From Paenibacillus aceris (GTDB taxonomy: Bacteria > Bacillota > Bacilli > Paenibacillales > NBRC-103111): a stretch of 64,000 bases of DNA. Positions 10,549 to 19,706 of this stretch are shown here, in pieces. Position numbers and translations under genes: made by a program. The DNA lies in the NCBI RefSeq assembly GCF_017874035.1, contig NZ_JAGGKV010000004.1, positions 124,001 through 188,000 of the forward strand, given 5' to 3'. The stretch's first letter is position 1, and the number at the start of each line of letters is the position of its first letter. The notes below the pieces were generated by a model. That model saw only the letters and a program-made list of their open reading frames with translations. It had not been told where the DNA came from and searched no databases.

Positions 10549-10568
10549 GATTTCCTCCTCTGAAAGGG

Positions 10569-10597
10569 TGAGCCTAGAGAGAAGCTCCCTAAGCTCA
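10569..10597 (-). other. Intercistronic hairpin between GH20 and beta-helix genes
   Basis: An imperfect stem (TGAGCTTAG with CTAGGCTCA on the minus strand, extended by GAG/CTC) lies just after the GH20 stop codon and has no T-run. Its 5' arm shares GTGAGCTTAGGGAG with the hairpin after the fucosidase gene. Confidence 0.45.
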
Positions 10598-10610
10598 CAT
10601 CGAGCTTAAC

Positions 10611-13600
10611 TTATTGAATAATCTTGCTCGCGATTGCCGCAAGATCGAGAATATCAATCACGTTATCATGGTTAATATCTGCGAGTTTGACTCGGTTCCA
10701 GTCCGGACTCGAGGCGTTTTTGCCATAGTTAGCGGCGGCAAAGCCAAGATCGCCTACACTCACTTTGCTGTCCCCGTTCACATCTCCCGGAATGCCAACA
10801 GGTACCGGCGTAACTTGGACGGTGATCGAAGATGCGTCCGCTTTCGTTTCGTTCCCTTGGTCATCCCCTAACGTTGCGTCTGCAACCGCAATGCGTCCAT
10901 TTGCCGTTTCCTGCACATTCTTCGCCTTGAAGACGATGTCGGCAAATTCAGCTGTACCGGTAACGGCATGGCCAGCCCCTTGACTTGCTAGGATAACGCG
11001 GAGCGTTCCTGCTTGATCCTTGGACTGAACGATGCTAATCCCGTCTTGCGTTGACTTCGCCGAAACAAACTCCATGACATTGGCATCATAGTTCAGCTGG
11101 ATGTCCTGCGCGTAGACGCTTTGCGTCACGTTCTTCAGTCCGAAACGGACCGTGAATTCGCTGCCTGCGACAGTGGAGTCTGCGCCGCTAAGGGTCGTTC
11201 CAGGTGCTGCCGGAACAACTGCTTCAACCGTAACTTGACTAACAGCCGTGAAATTGCCCTCGGCCGTAGTCGCCGTGATCTCCGCACTTCCCGCCTTAAG
11301 TCCCGTCACGACAGCTTTGCCGTTTCCGCCGTCTGCGACAGTCGCTATGGTTTCGTCGCTGCTCTTCCACGTCAAGTTCTTGTTCGTTGCATTGACCGGC
11401 GATACGACCGCTTCAATCTCGCCTGAATTTCCTGCACTTAGTTGCAATTGTGTCATGTTCATCTGCACGCCGGTGACGGCAATTTGATCGACAGGGACGA
11501 TTTCCGCACGGTCAATAGTAAGCAGCGCACCTGTGGACTGGATATTTTTAGTTCCCGTTGTCCTGACCTTTATCGTATGTGGACCGGAACTCAGCATCGG
11601 AGAAACGAATAGATCGGCTCCGCTTTGACTTGCTGCAGCGTACAAATCAATCATTCGCTCGGCACCGCCATCGATGGAAATCGCTGCAATACCTTGGCCA
11701 GGCCCTTTCGTTCCGATCAAAATAATTTGCTTTCCGGTGAATTTCATCTGAAACTCATCATTCGCCGTTCCGCTAATGCTTTCATTTGCAATCGTCCAAG
11801 CACCTGAATAATTGAATTGATTGTTGCCCGAACCGACGGTATTATTTTCAACTACAGCGCGGTTCATGACTTCGGCACGTTCGAGAGAAAGAGAAAATCC
11901 GGTTGAAGCACTGTTCTTCCTGCCAGCTACTCTGACTTTGATTGTATGTTCGCCAAGCGGTAAGACCGGCGAGGTATACCAAGCAACCGTATTTTGCCGA
12001 GCAGATACATAGAGATCCGAGTCGACCTCACTGCCGCCATCCAAGGACACAGCCGCAATGCCATGTGCCGGAGCTTTCGCTCCTATTAACTTGATTTGCG
12101 TGCCAACAAATTTGATCTGAAAATATTCGTCGGTCAAACTGGTGTAACTATCCGATCCAACGATCCACCCGTCGCTTCCATTGCTTTTCGTGCCTATTTT
12201 TGAATAAAAAATCTGATTGACATCATTCCCCTTCACATCGTTTTTAATCGAAGTAACTCCCAGTGGATCCGTTGGAGCAGGATTGCTGACCGACGGCTCA
12301 TCTCCAATTAGAGTTACCCGGTTGAAGAAATCGGCAACCTTGGCGGAACGAGGGCCTCCCCACATTCTTTCGGAGAGCACTTGGCGCGGTTTTCTGGAGG
12401 CATCTTCAAAATTAGATTCCGGAATGACGTATTCCCCTTCTCCAACTTCTACGCCTTTAAACGAGCTCCCGCTTTCATACCCAATCCTGCCATCCGGTGT
12501 CTTTACTTGATCCCAGTAGTCAGACCAGATCGAAATAAAATAACCCATAATATTCGGATGTGAAGCAGGATTCCAAGTTTCATACATCGATGTTGTATTC
12601 GGCAAAAGAGAGCGTCCTGCGGTTACATACAGTACGTTCCCCGGAGAAGCGTACACTTTATATCCCTCTCTGGCGAAATCAATCGCTTGCTTCGAGGAGC
12701 TGCCCTCATCACTCCAAACGGTAATGACGTTATCCGTATTTAAGCCGATGCTAGGATGATAGTCTTCAAATCCGTTCCAGTTCATCGGTGTTTTCCCGAG
12801 CTGCTTCACATGTTGGCTCATTTCATTAATAAACTCAATAAAGCTATCTCCGATTTTCGGCAAGCCGTTATTCGTTTTGTAAGTAACAAGCTCGGGACAA
12901 GCATTCATTTTTGCTTCGGTTTGAATTTCATCCGAGCCGATATGGAAATACGGTCCTTTAAACAAAGGAACAAACTCATCGAGCAACGATTTGATCCATG
13001 CGCGTGTTTCGCTTTTCGTATAATCGACCGTAAACTGAGGAATGCTCCAGCCCGTCGTATCTTTATCCATGGAAGAGCAGCTGAATTTCATCGCCGGGTT
13101 GAATTTGTTAAGGATCGCCGCATGACCGGGCATTTCTAATTCCGGTATGATCAGAACGTGATAACGGTCAGCGATTTCAGTCAGCCTTTGGATGTCTGCT
13201 CTGCTATAGGATTTTGGCGAAGCTAAACCCGGATACGTTTCACTTTGCAAGCGGAATCCGTTCCATTCGCTAAAATGAATTTGAAACGTATTCATCTTAT
13301 TCCAAGCCAGCCGTTTGATCGTATCCTCCAGATAGGTCATCGAATAATATCTGCGGCCGACATCAAGCATAATGCCACGCTGCGCATACTGCGGATAATC
13401 GCGGGCTATCCCTTGAGGCATATAGGATCGCGCAGCGTCCTGCTGTAAGATTTGCAGCACAGTCCGAGTTCCGTAAAATACGCCGCCTGACGTATGCGCT
13501 TTAATAGAAACGAAAGCTGCCGCTTCCAGCACATACCCTTCATTGCCGATCCCTGTGTCGTCCGTGTTCAACGACAAGAAAAAGTCGCCTGCATTTGCGG

Positions 13601-13889
13601 TATTCGCGTTTACAATTGCCAATGCTTTTCCGGTAACTATCGTCAAGTCTTCTTTAAAAGCTGCCGCCGTATTCGCTAATTCTGCGCTGTATGAGGCATC
13701 TACAACGATTCGTGATGTATCTTTTAATTGAAATGCGCCTGTTCCCCCCGTCCATTCCCGCAAGCTCGGCACCACATTAGGAGCCGCGTTCGCTGCGTAA
13801 GATACAGAAGGCATTTGAAACAGTGAAAATAATAGAGAGACAATTATTAGCGCTAAAACTGATTTTCTTTTCAAAAAAGAATACCTCAA
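10611..13889 (-). CDS. Secreted GH20 beta-N-acetylhexosaminidase with two beta-sandwich modules, Big2, cohesin and dockerin
   Basis: The start is TTG 13889, with a GGGGGG ribosome site 8 bases upstream, followed by a typical signal peptide (LFSLFQMPSVSYAA). It has 1092 residues. The GH20 N-terminal domain covers about 36-160 and the barrel about 165-500, with MLDVGRRYY, an acidic HFSEWNGFR region, PELEMPGH and FHIGSDEI; Asp320-Glu321 is the catalytic pair of the substrate-assisted mechanism. Two homologous beta-sandwich modules (about 545-800), each with an H/Q-GIAA(V/I)S(L/I)DGG core, are probably carbohydrate-binding. Then come a Big2 Ig-like domain (803-886), cohesin (891-1024) and dockerin (1033-1092). 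It removes terminal beta-GlcNAc/GalNAc outside the cell. It is a divergent paralogue of the other GH20 gene in this operon. Confidence 0.9.
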   Translation of the reverse strand: MRYSFLKRKSVLALIIVSLLFSLFQMPSVSYAANAAPNVVPSLREWTGGTGAFQLKDTSRIVVDASYSAELANTAAAFKEDLTIVTGKALAIVNANTANAGDFFLSLNTDDTGIGNEGYVLEAAAFVSIKAHTSGGVFYGTRTVLQILQQDAARSYMPQGIARDYPQYAQRGIMLDVGRRYYSMTYLEDTIKRLAWNKMNTFQIHFSEWNGFRLQSETYPGLASPKSYSRADIQRLTEIADRYHVLIIPELEMPGHAAILNKFNPAMKFSCSSMDKDTTGWSIPQFTVDYTKSETRAWIKSLLDEFVPLFKGPYFHIGSDEIQTEAKMNACPELVTYKTNNGLPKIGDSFIEFINEMSQHVKQLGKTPMNWNGFEDYHPSIGLNTDNVITVWSDEGSSSKQAIDFAREGYKVYASPGNVLYVTAGRSLLPNTTSMYETWNPASHPNIMGYFISIWSDYWDQVKTPDGRIGYESGSSFKGVEVGEGEYVIPESNFEDASRKPRQVLSERMWGGPRSAKVADFFNRVTLIGDEPSVSNPAPTDPLGVTSIKNDVKGNDVNQIFYSKIGTKSNGSDGWIVGSDSYTSLTDEYFQIKFVGTQIKLIGAKAPAHGIAAVSLDGGSEVDSDLYVSARQNTVAWYTSPVLPLGEHTIKVRVAGRKNSASTGFSLSLERAEVMNRAVVENNTVGSGNNQFNYSGAWTIANESISGTANDEFQMKFTGKQIILIGTKGPGQGIAAISIDGGAERMIDLYAAASQSGADLFVSPMLSSGPHTIKVRTTGTKNIQSTGALLTIDRAEIVPVDQIAVTGVQMNMTQLQLSAGNSGEIEAVVSPVNATNKNLTWKSSDETIATVADGGNGKAVVTGLKAGSAEITATTAEGNFTAVSQVTVEAVVPAAPGTTLSGADSTVAGSEFTVRFGLKNVTQSVYAQDIQLNYDANVMEFVSAKSTQDGISIVQSKDQAGTLRVILASQGAGHAVTGTAEFADIVFKAKNVQETANGRIAVADATLGDDQGNETKADASSITVQVTPVPVGIPGDVNGDSKVSVGDLGFAAANYGKNASSPDWNRVKLADINHDNVIDILDLAAIASKIIQ

Positions 13890-13914
13890 TCGAATTCCCC
13901 CCGTTTCATCGTTC

Positions 13915-14732
13915 TCAACATTGAAAAATCAGGGAGGATGCCCGCTTACATCCCCCCTATTTACTTTTTATTGAATAATTTTGCTCGCTATGGCTGCAAG
14001 ATCGCTTATGTCAATCTTGTTGTCATTGTTGATGTCTGCGCGTTTGACTTGATTCCAATCTGAACTTTGTGCATTCTTGCCATAGTTCGCCGCTGCAAAG
14101 CCCAGATCGCCGATGCTCACTTTGCCGTCGTTATTCACATCGCCAGGAATGCCTACCGGCACTGCCGTTACATCGATGCTGATCAACGAAGCGGACGCTT
14201 TCGTTTCAATGCCCTTGTCATCGCCGAGTGTAGCTTCTGTTACCGAGATCGTACCCGATGCTGCTTGCTCCAAGTTCTTTGCCTTGAAGACGATTTCGGC
14301 AATTTCAGCCGTACCTGTAACTGCATTGCCGGCTCCTTGGCTTGCGATGATAAGGCGAAGCGCCCCTGCGCGATCCTTCGATTGAACGATGCTAATGCCA
14401 TTTTTCATTGACTTGGCCGAAACAAATTCCATGACGTTCGTATCATAGATCAGGTTGATGTCCTGACCGTACACGCTTTGCGTGACATCCTTCAGCCCGA
14501 AACGGACCGTGAATTCGCTGCCTGCGACAACGGAGTTCGTACCGCTAAGCGTAGTTTCAGGAGCTGCCGGAACAACCGTATCTACGGTTACTTTGCTCAC
14601 CGCCGTAAAACTACCGTCTGCCGTAGTCACAGTGACATCCGCCTTACCAGCTTTGTGTGCCGTCACAATAGCTTTACCGTTTCCGCTATCAGCCACCGTC
14701 GCAACGGTTTCATCGCTGCTCGACCAAGTTAC
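13915..14732. repeat. 818-bp near-identical direct repeat, copy A (end of GH89 gene plus 3' spacer)
   Basis: This stretch matches 18889-19706 at a constant offset of 4974. Reading both through, I saw only two differences (near 13998 and 14001), both synonymous. It covers the 3' spacer and hairpin, the stop codon, the dockerin, the cohesin and most of the preceding Big2 domain, about 255 codons. Identity ends sharply at 14733. A module copied this exactly implies recent duplication or gene conversion. Confidence 0.95.
13922..13958 (-). terminator. Terminator-like hairpin after GH89 gene
   Basis: On the minus strand AGGGGGGATG pairs with CATCCTCCCT (one G-T pair, 8-base loop) and is followed by GATTTTTC. 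It resembles an intrinsic terminator but has a short T-run. It lies 10 bases beyond the GH89 stop and before the GH20 start, so partial termination that sets downstream expression is possible. An identical copy is at 18896-18932. Confidence 0.5.
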
Positions 14733-17700
14733 GTTCTTATTAGCGGCATCATTCGGCCATACAGATGAGGTAAGCTCCGCCGTCTCGCCCTCTTTCAAGG
14801 CAAGTGCCGGCTTGTCGAGTTGAACACCGGTTACACCTACTTTCATTGGATATCCGAATACAAGAAATTCTTGAAATGCAGTCCAATTCTGCCCAGGAGC
14901 TTGATCAAAAGTAATTCGCACATATCTTCCTTGCGTACTGTATGAGTGCGATTGCATTTGGCTCGTATCGGTATTGCTCATTTTATTCACAGCAGTTACC
15001 CATGTGGCGTTATCGTTGGAAACTTCAATTTTATATTTCCATACGACTTGCTTCTCGAAATGAATTTCACTGCCTGTCAATTCATAGATGTCGCCCAAAT
15101 CGACAGCCCACCAGTTGCCGGCGCTTCCGCCATTCGCAACCCACATGGTCGTCAAATTGCCATCATTGCCATTGACTGCTGGTCTTTCCGTGCTTTTAGC
15201 GGTCGCCGGTTTGTTCAAAGCAAGATTAGCAGGCCGAGGCAGAATGGTAACTTGACTTGTTGCCTTATAGCCGCCGTCGATGCTCGTTACGGTGATGGTC
15301 GCCTTCCCCGCTTGCAGACCGGTTACAACCGCTTTGCCGCCATTAGTCTTTTGAACTTGTGCTACAGCCGAGTCACTCGTGGACCATGTTACATTTGGAT
15401 TTAATGCGTTGCTCGGCAGCACAGCCACGGTAAGCTCCGAAGTTTGGCCTTCTGTCAGCGAGAGTGCTGTCTTGTCAAGTTGAATCTCGGTTACGAATGG
15501 ACCTGCCTCCACAACTTTAACCTCCGCAGTAGCGATGAATCCGCCCTCTGCCGTTCTCGCAGTTATCGTCGTTGTCCCAACCGCTGCTGCTGTAACCGTT
15601 CCATTGCTATCAACTTTAGCTACTTCTTCTTTACTCGTCGACCAGACGACATTTTTGTTGCTCGCATTCAGTGGTGCAATGATTGCGTTTAACTTCGTAG
15701 ATTTGTTAGTGTCCAAATTAAGCGTTACTTGCGGTTTATCCAGTGTAAGGCCGGTTACAGACACGCCTTGTGAATTTACTTCGAACCCTTCGAACTCAAC
15801 AAATCCATTCAGCTGCGAAGTCACATTTACTGCGCTCATGAACAGACCAACATCCTGTTTCACTGCTGCTGATCCCAGGTTTGCCGTACCGATGGTCGTC
15901 CAGGCAGTTCCATCCGAGCTGCACGCTCCCGTGATTGTTGACCCCGTCCGAGCAAGCTTGACGTAAACTGGCGCAGTGAATCCCGCTTTGGATGACACCG
16001 ACTCCAACTGGCCGTCTCCATTCTGGTCCCATGAAAATGCGCAGCCGTTGCCAGGCGTTACTGCAATGTTGACATAACCCGCAGATCCGTTCGTTGTTAA
16101 GTCGTTACGGGCTATAATACCCGCTCGCGCCCATCCCCACGTATTGTCCTGATGGACGACTCTGGTCGTAACCGTCGTATCCGTACTCAACGCATCATCC
16201 AGGAAAATTGTTCCGAAACCTTGTGTAGCGCCCCACAAGTCGGAACCGCCTCCATAAATTCCGAACGAGTTTCCAGCCTGAGCGAACTGTGAATTATTAA
16301 AAGAAACTGTCTTATAAGGTGCAGTGATGCCCTTGGAGGCAAGCAGGTTAATCGTACCTTTAGCGGTTTGCCCTGCTGTTTCATACCTATAAGCGGACTC
16401 AACCGATAGTGTATGGATTAGGCTGCTGACCGAAAATTCGTCTGCAGCAGTTACCTCAAACTTTACTGTGAACGTTTTTCCCGGGTTCACTTGCTCAGCT
16501 CTCGTAGCCGTCAGCGCCTTCACATTGAACGCTGGATTAGGCGCAATGGAAACGTTGACTTCCTTCGCTGGCAAGAAGCTGTTCTCGTTCTTCAACGTTG
16601 CCGTAATCGTAACTGTTGCGCCTGGCGCGATGGCGGTATTGTCAGCAGTCACCGTTATTCCCAAAGACGACGAATTGCTGATTTCGTCTAATACCTTTTG
16701 GGCCACCTGATGAATATCGCCCTGCGGTTCCGTAGGGAAAACATTCTGCTGCTTCGACCAAGCATCACCTATAGCGAACCAGTCAATCTGAGCCGGTTGT
16801 CTGCCTTCGGCAAGCGCTCCCTTTAACTCGTCAAAATAAGTTTTCCACCGCGTGTAGTAGTAGTCACCCACCAAGCCGCTCCATTCACGGTTGGCGTAAT
16901 CATGCAGTCCGCCGGATGTGGATCCTGAGCGGTCTCCCCACACGGTAAGCAGCGACCTGGCATCAAACTCCAGTCTCGCGCGTTCTGCATCATTAGACGC
17001 AAACGATTTTGCTTTATCCAGCCACGGACCGAGCATCGTCTGTTTGTTCGTCGCTGTAACCTCTTCGATCAGCTCCATCCATTTCAACCACTTATCCGTA
17101 AGTGCAGTAAATTGCATTTTATCCTTAGCATCATAGGCTTGTTTAATTTGCGGTAGCAAAACACGGCTGTGATTGGACAGCACTTGACGTGTGATGTCCA
17201 TCAGGTCATACCTGTAAGCACTGCTGCTGCGCAATTCCGGTTTAACATTAAGGATGGCGGGCAACGCAAGATCGAATGCCACTCCGTCATAGCGCATGCT
17301 CGCAGGCGACCATGTTGCTGCATTGCTTGCAGTTAAGCTGGGCTGTGCGCCGAACAACCCGTCTTGCGCTTCACTCCACTCACCGGCTGGCATATTGTAA
17401 GCCGTTTGGCGAAGTGTCTCCCACGCAGCCTTCGCGTTCTCGTCTCCACCGCCGTAGCGTCTTTCCGCCCATGTTCCAAACCAATTTGGCAGGTCAACCG
17501 GGCCCTGCTGCCATGCTATTTCGGTAAAGAAATCGAAGGCGACCGGATTGTTCTCGCTTCCCTCCGGCATCAGCGCGATACCGTTAAGTTTGCTTCCTGA
17601 CTTAGCCTTCCATTGCCAGTACTTTGTATTCCAATCCGAGAGATTTGCCCCCATCGTGGTATGTCCGCCGAAGTTCCAAATCGAGCCAAACGCGTACGGA

Positions 17701-18872
17701 ACACCTGGCCATGACTGCTCTCGGTTGAGATTGGAGTAACGATCCGATAAGCCATCGAGAATGAGCAATTTGGTTTTATCCAGCGGTGCCAGCAACGTCG
17801 AAGACGGGTTGGACTGCCAGCCAAGGATCGTCCAGATCGCGCCTGGGTGAGCTGCTTGAAGTGCCGTTTCCACTGCCTTCGACGCCGTACCGACTGGAAC
17901 GTCGCCTGCGTTGCCTCCTTCATGCAGCAGGTCCATCTTAAACATCGTTGTATCGCCGAAACGCTTTGTTTGATTTCGGTAAAAGGCTTCGGCAATTTTC
18001 GGGAATAACGCATTTCGTGGATCAAGCCAGTCCGGGCGATTGAAGCCAACCCAAGTTCCCTGAGAAATTACGCGCCCTGTCGGATTCTTCTCCACAAACT
18101 TCGTCGGTACTGTGCCGAAGTAACCCGGAAACACAGGAGTCATCCCCAGTTCTCGAAGACGATCAGCTATTTTCTTACCGATAATAGCTCGTTCATTTAC
18201 TAGATTTTCAGAATTGGGACCCGCGAAGCAGCACATATTCTGCAACAGCCACCAAGGCTGGTGGGCAGGTAATGTGATCCAATTACTCATCTCCTGGGCA
18301 CTGTAACCGAATTCTTGAAACGTATCATAGTAAACGGCCTCCTGTCCCACTGTTACCAGCACTTCGTTAACTCCGTTCAAGGCGAGGACATCGATCATAT
18401 GCTCCCAGTCCTGCCAATTCCGATAGGCGCCGGTATAGCCATCGTCGGTGTCGTTGAGCGCAAATCTGTGCGGAACGTTCGCTTGCTGCACAATTTCTTG
18501 CACCGGTAAAGGCAGCTGCTGCGGTAAATTTAACTGTTCGCCGTTCCAGTTGATATTCGCCTTCGCCACATATTTGAGATACCAGTTAAACCCAGTCAAC
18601 AGAACAGCTGGACTTGTGCCCTGTATCTCGACAAGCCCATCCTTGCTTAAGATGTGGAAATTGTCGCCACTTGCGTCCCGGTTTACGGCCACCAGACGTA
18701 CCTGCCCGTAGTGATTCGGCACAAGCCTTTTCAGCGTCTCGACAGCTGCTGCGGTATCGAACGGCGGGGACTCTGCCGCCGCAGCGGACACTGCTTCTGT
18801 CCATCGAATCCCGAGTGGAATCCCCATTGTTAACATGAGAAGCAATAACATGCTGGAAAATACTTTCCTCAT
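13968..18872 (-). CDS. Secreted GH89 alpha-N-acetylglucosaminidase with CBM32, Big2 repeats, cohesin and dockerin
   Basis: I start it at ATG 18872 (GAGGTG 7 bases upstream), leaving out an in-frame ATG at 18887 with no ribosome site. It has 1634 residues with a signal peptide (MLLLLMLTMGIPLGI). The GH89/NAGLU region spans about 30-735. Glu318 in LLHEGG and Glu437 in MPEGSENNP are 119 residues apart, almost the spacing of the catalytic pair (Glu483/Glu601) of C. perfringens GH89. Downstream: NEW3/CARDB-like domain (734-847), concanavalin-like sandwich (854-1030), two Big2 (1034-1210), CBM32 (1212-1344), a third Big2, cohesin (1434-1567) and dockerin (1574-1634). Family knowledge: GH89 removes alpha-linked GlcNAc, notably alpha-1,4-GlcNAc capping gastric mucin O-glycans. 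Its last 255 codons are a near-exact copy of the end of the upstream gene. Confidence 0.93.
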   Translation of the reverse strand: MRKVFSSMLLLLMLTMGIPLGIRWTEAVSAAAAESPPFDTAAAVETLKRLVPNHYGQVRLVAVNRDASGDNFHILSKDGLVEIQGTSPAVLLTGFNWYLKYVAKANINWNGEQLNLPQQLPLPVQEIVQQANVPHRFALNDTDDGYTGAYRNWQDWEHMIDVLALNGVNEVLVTVGQEAVYYDTFQEFGYSAQEMSNWITLPAHQPWWLLQNMCCFAGPNSENLVNERAIIGKKIADRLRELGMTPVFPGYFGTVPTKFVEKNPTGRVISQGTWVGFNRPDWLDPRNALFPKIAEAFYRNQTKRFGDTTMFKMDLLHEGGNAGDVPVGTASKAVETALQAAHPGAIWTILGWQSNPSSTLLAPLDKTKLLILDGLSDRYSNLNREQSWPGVPYAFGSIWNFGGHTTMGANLSDWNTKYWQWKAKSGSKLNGIALMPEGSENNPVAFDFFTEIAWQQGPVDLPNWFGTWAERRYGGGDENAKAAWETLRQTAYNMPAGEWSEAQDGLFGAQPSLTASNAATWSPASMRYDGVAFDLALPAILNVKPELRSSSAYRYDLMDITRQVLSNHSRVLLPQIKQAYDAKDKMQFTALTDKWLKWMELIEEVTATNKQTMLGPWLDKAKSFASNDAERARLEFDARSLLTVWGDRSGSTSGGLHDYANREWSGLVGDYYYTRWKTYFDELKGALAEGRQPAQIDWFAIGDAWSKQQNVFPTEPQGDIHQVAQKVLDEISNSSSLGITVTADNTAIAPGATVTITATLKNENSFLPAKEVNVSIAPNPAFNVKALTATRAEQVNPGKTFTVKFEVTAADEFSVSSLIHTLSVESAYRYETAGQTAKGTINLLASKGITAPYKTVSFNNSQFAQAGNSFGIYGGGSDLWGATQGFGTIFLDDALSTDTTVTTRVVHQDNTWGWARAGIIARNDLTTNGSAGYVNIAVTPGNGCAFSWDQNGDGQLESVSSKAGFTAPVYVKLARTGSTITGACSSDGTAWTTIGTANLGSAAVKQDVGLFMSAVNVTSQLNGFVEFEGFEVNSQGVSVTGLTLDKPQVTLNLDTNKSTKLNAIIAPLNASNKNVVWSTSKEEVAKVDSNGTVTAAAVGTTTITARTAEGGFIATAEVKVVEAGPFVTEIQLDKTALSLTEGQTSELTVAVLPSNALNPNVTWSTSDSAVAQVQKTNGGKAVVTGLQAGKATITVTSIDGGYKATSQVTILPRPANLALNKPATAKSTERPAVNGNDGNLTTMWVANGGSAGNWWAVDLGDIYELTGSEIHFEKQVVWKYKIEVSNDNATWVTAVNKMSNTDTSQMQSHSYSTQGRYVRITFDQAPGQNWTAFQEFLVFGYPMKVGVTGVQLDKPALALKEGETAELTSSVWPNDAANKNVTWSSSDETVATVADSGNGKAIVTAHKAGKADVTVTTADGSFTAVSKVTVDTVVPAAPETTLSGTNSVVAGSEFTVRFGLKDVTQSVYGQDINLIYDTNVMEFVSAKSMKNGISIVQSKDRAGALRLIIASQGAGNAVTGTAEIAEIVFKAKNLEQAASGTISVTEATLGDDKGIETKASASLISIDVTAVPVGIPGDVNNDGKVSIGDLGFAAANYGKNAQSSDWNQVKRADINNDNKIDISDLAAIASKIIQ

Positions 18873-18888
18873 CAAAGCACACCTCATT

Positions 18889-19706
18889 TCAACATTGAAA
18901 AATCAGGGAGGATGCCCGCTTACATCCCCCCTATTTACTTTTTATTGAATAATTTTGCTCGCTATGGCTGCTAGGTCGCTTATGTCAATCTTGTTGTCAT
19001 TGTTGATGTCTGCGCGTTTGACTTGATTCCAATCTGAACTTTGTGCATTCTTGCCATAGTTCGCCGCTGCAAAGCCCAGATCGCCGATGCTCACTTTGCC
19101 GTCGTTATTCACATCGCCAGGAATGCCTACCGGCACTGCCGTTACATCGATGCTGATCAACGAAGCGGACGCTTTCGTTTCAATGCCCTTGTCATCGCCG
19201 AGTGTAGCTTCTGTTACCGAGATCGTACCCGATGCTGCTTGCTCCAAGTTCTTTGCCTTGAAGACGATTTCGGCAATTTCAGCCGTACCTGTAACTGCAT
19301 TGCCGGCTCCTTGGCTTGCGATGATAAGGCGAAGCGCCCCTGCGCGATCCTTCGATTGAACGATGCTAATGCCATTTTTCATTGACTTGGCCGAAACAAA
19401 TTCCATGACGTTCGTATCATAGATCAGGTTGATGTCCTGACCGTACACGCTTTGCGTGACATCCTTCAGCCCGAAACGGACCGTGAATTCGCTGCCTGCG
19501 ACAACGGAGTTCGTACCGCTAAGCGTAGTTTCAGGAGCTGCCGGAACAACCGTATCTACGGTTACTTTGCTCACCGCCGTAAAACTACCGTCTGCCGTAG
19601 TCACAGTGACATCCGCCTTACCAGCTTTGTGTGCCGTCACAATAGCTTTACCGTTTCCGCTATCAGCCACCGTCGCAACGGTTTCATCGCTGCTCGACCA
19701 AGTTAC
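18889..19706. repeat. 818-bp near-identical direct repeat, copy B (end of lacto-N-biosidase-like GH20 gene plus 3' spacer)
   Basis: This is the partner of 13915-14732. The homologous segment runs from just upstream of the GH89 start, through the hairpin and stop codon, into the Big2 domain, where identity stops at 19706. Because both copies include the intercistronic spacer, the copied unit was a DNA segment, not only a coding module. Confidence 0.95.
18896..18932 (-). terminator. Terminator-like hairpin after lacto-N-biosidase-like GH20 gene
   Basis: It is the same sequence as 13922-13958: a 10-bp GC-rich stem followed by GATTTTTC on the minus strand. It lies between the GH20 stop and the GH89 ribosome site. 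Confidence 0.5.

Noticed and set aside
13915..19706. Direct repeats as ends of a mobile element carrying the GH89 gene
   Set aside because: No transposase, no terminal inverted repeats and no target duplications are visible. The repeat coincides with domain and gene boundaries, which fits cassette duplication or gene conversion.
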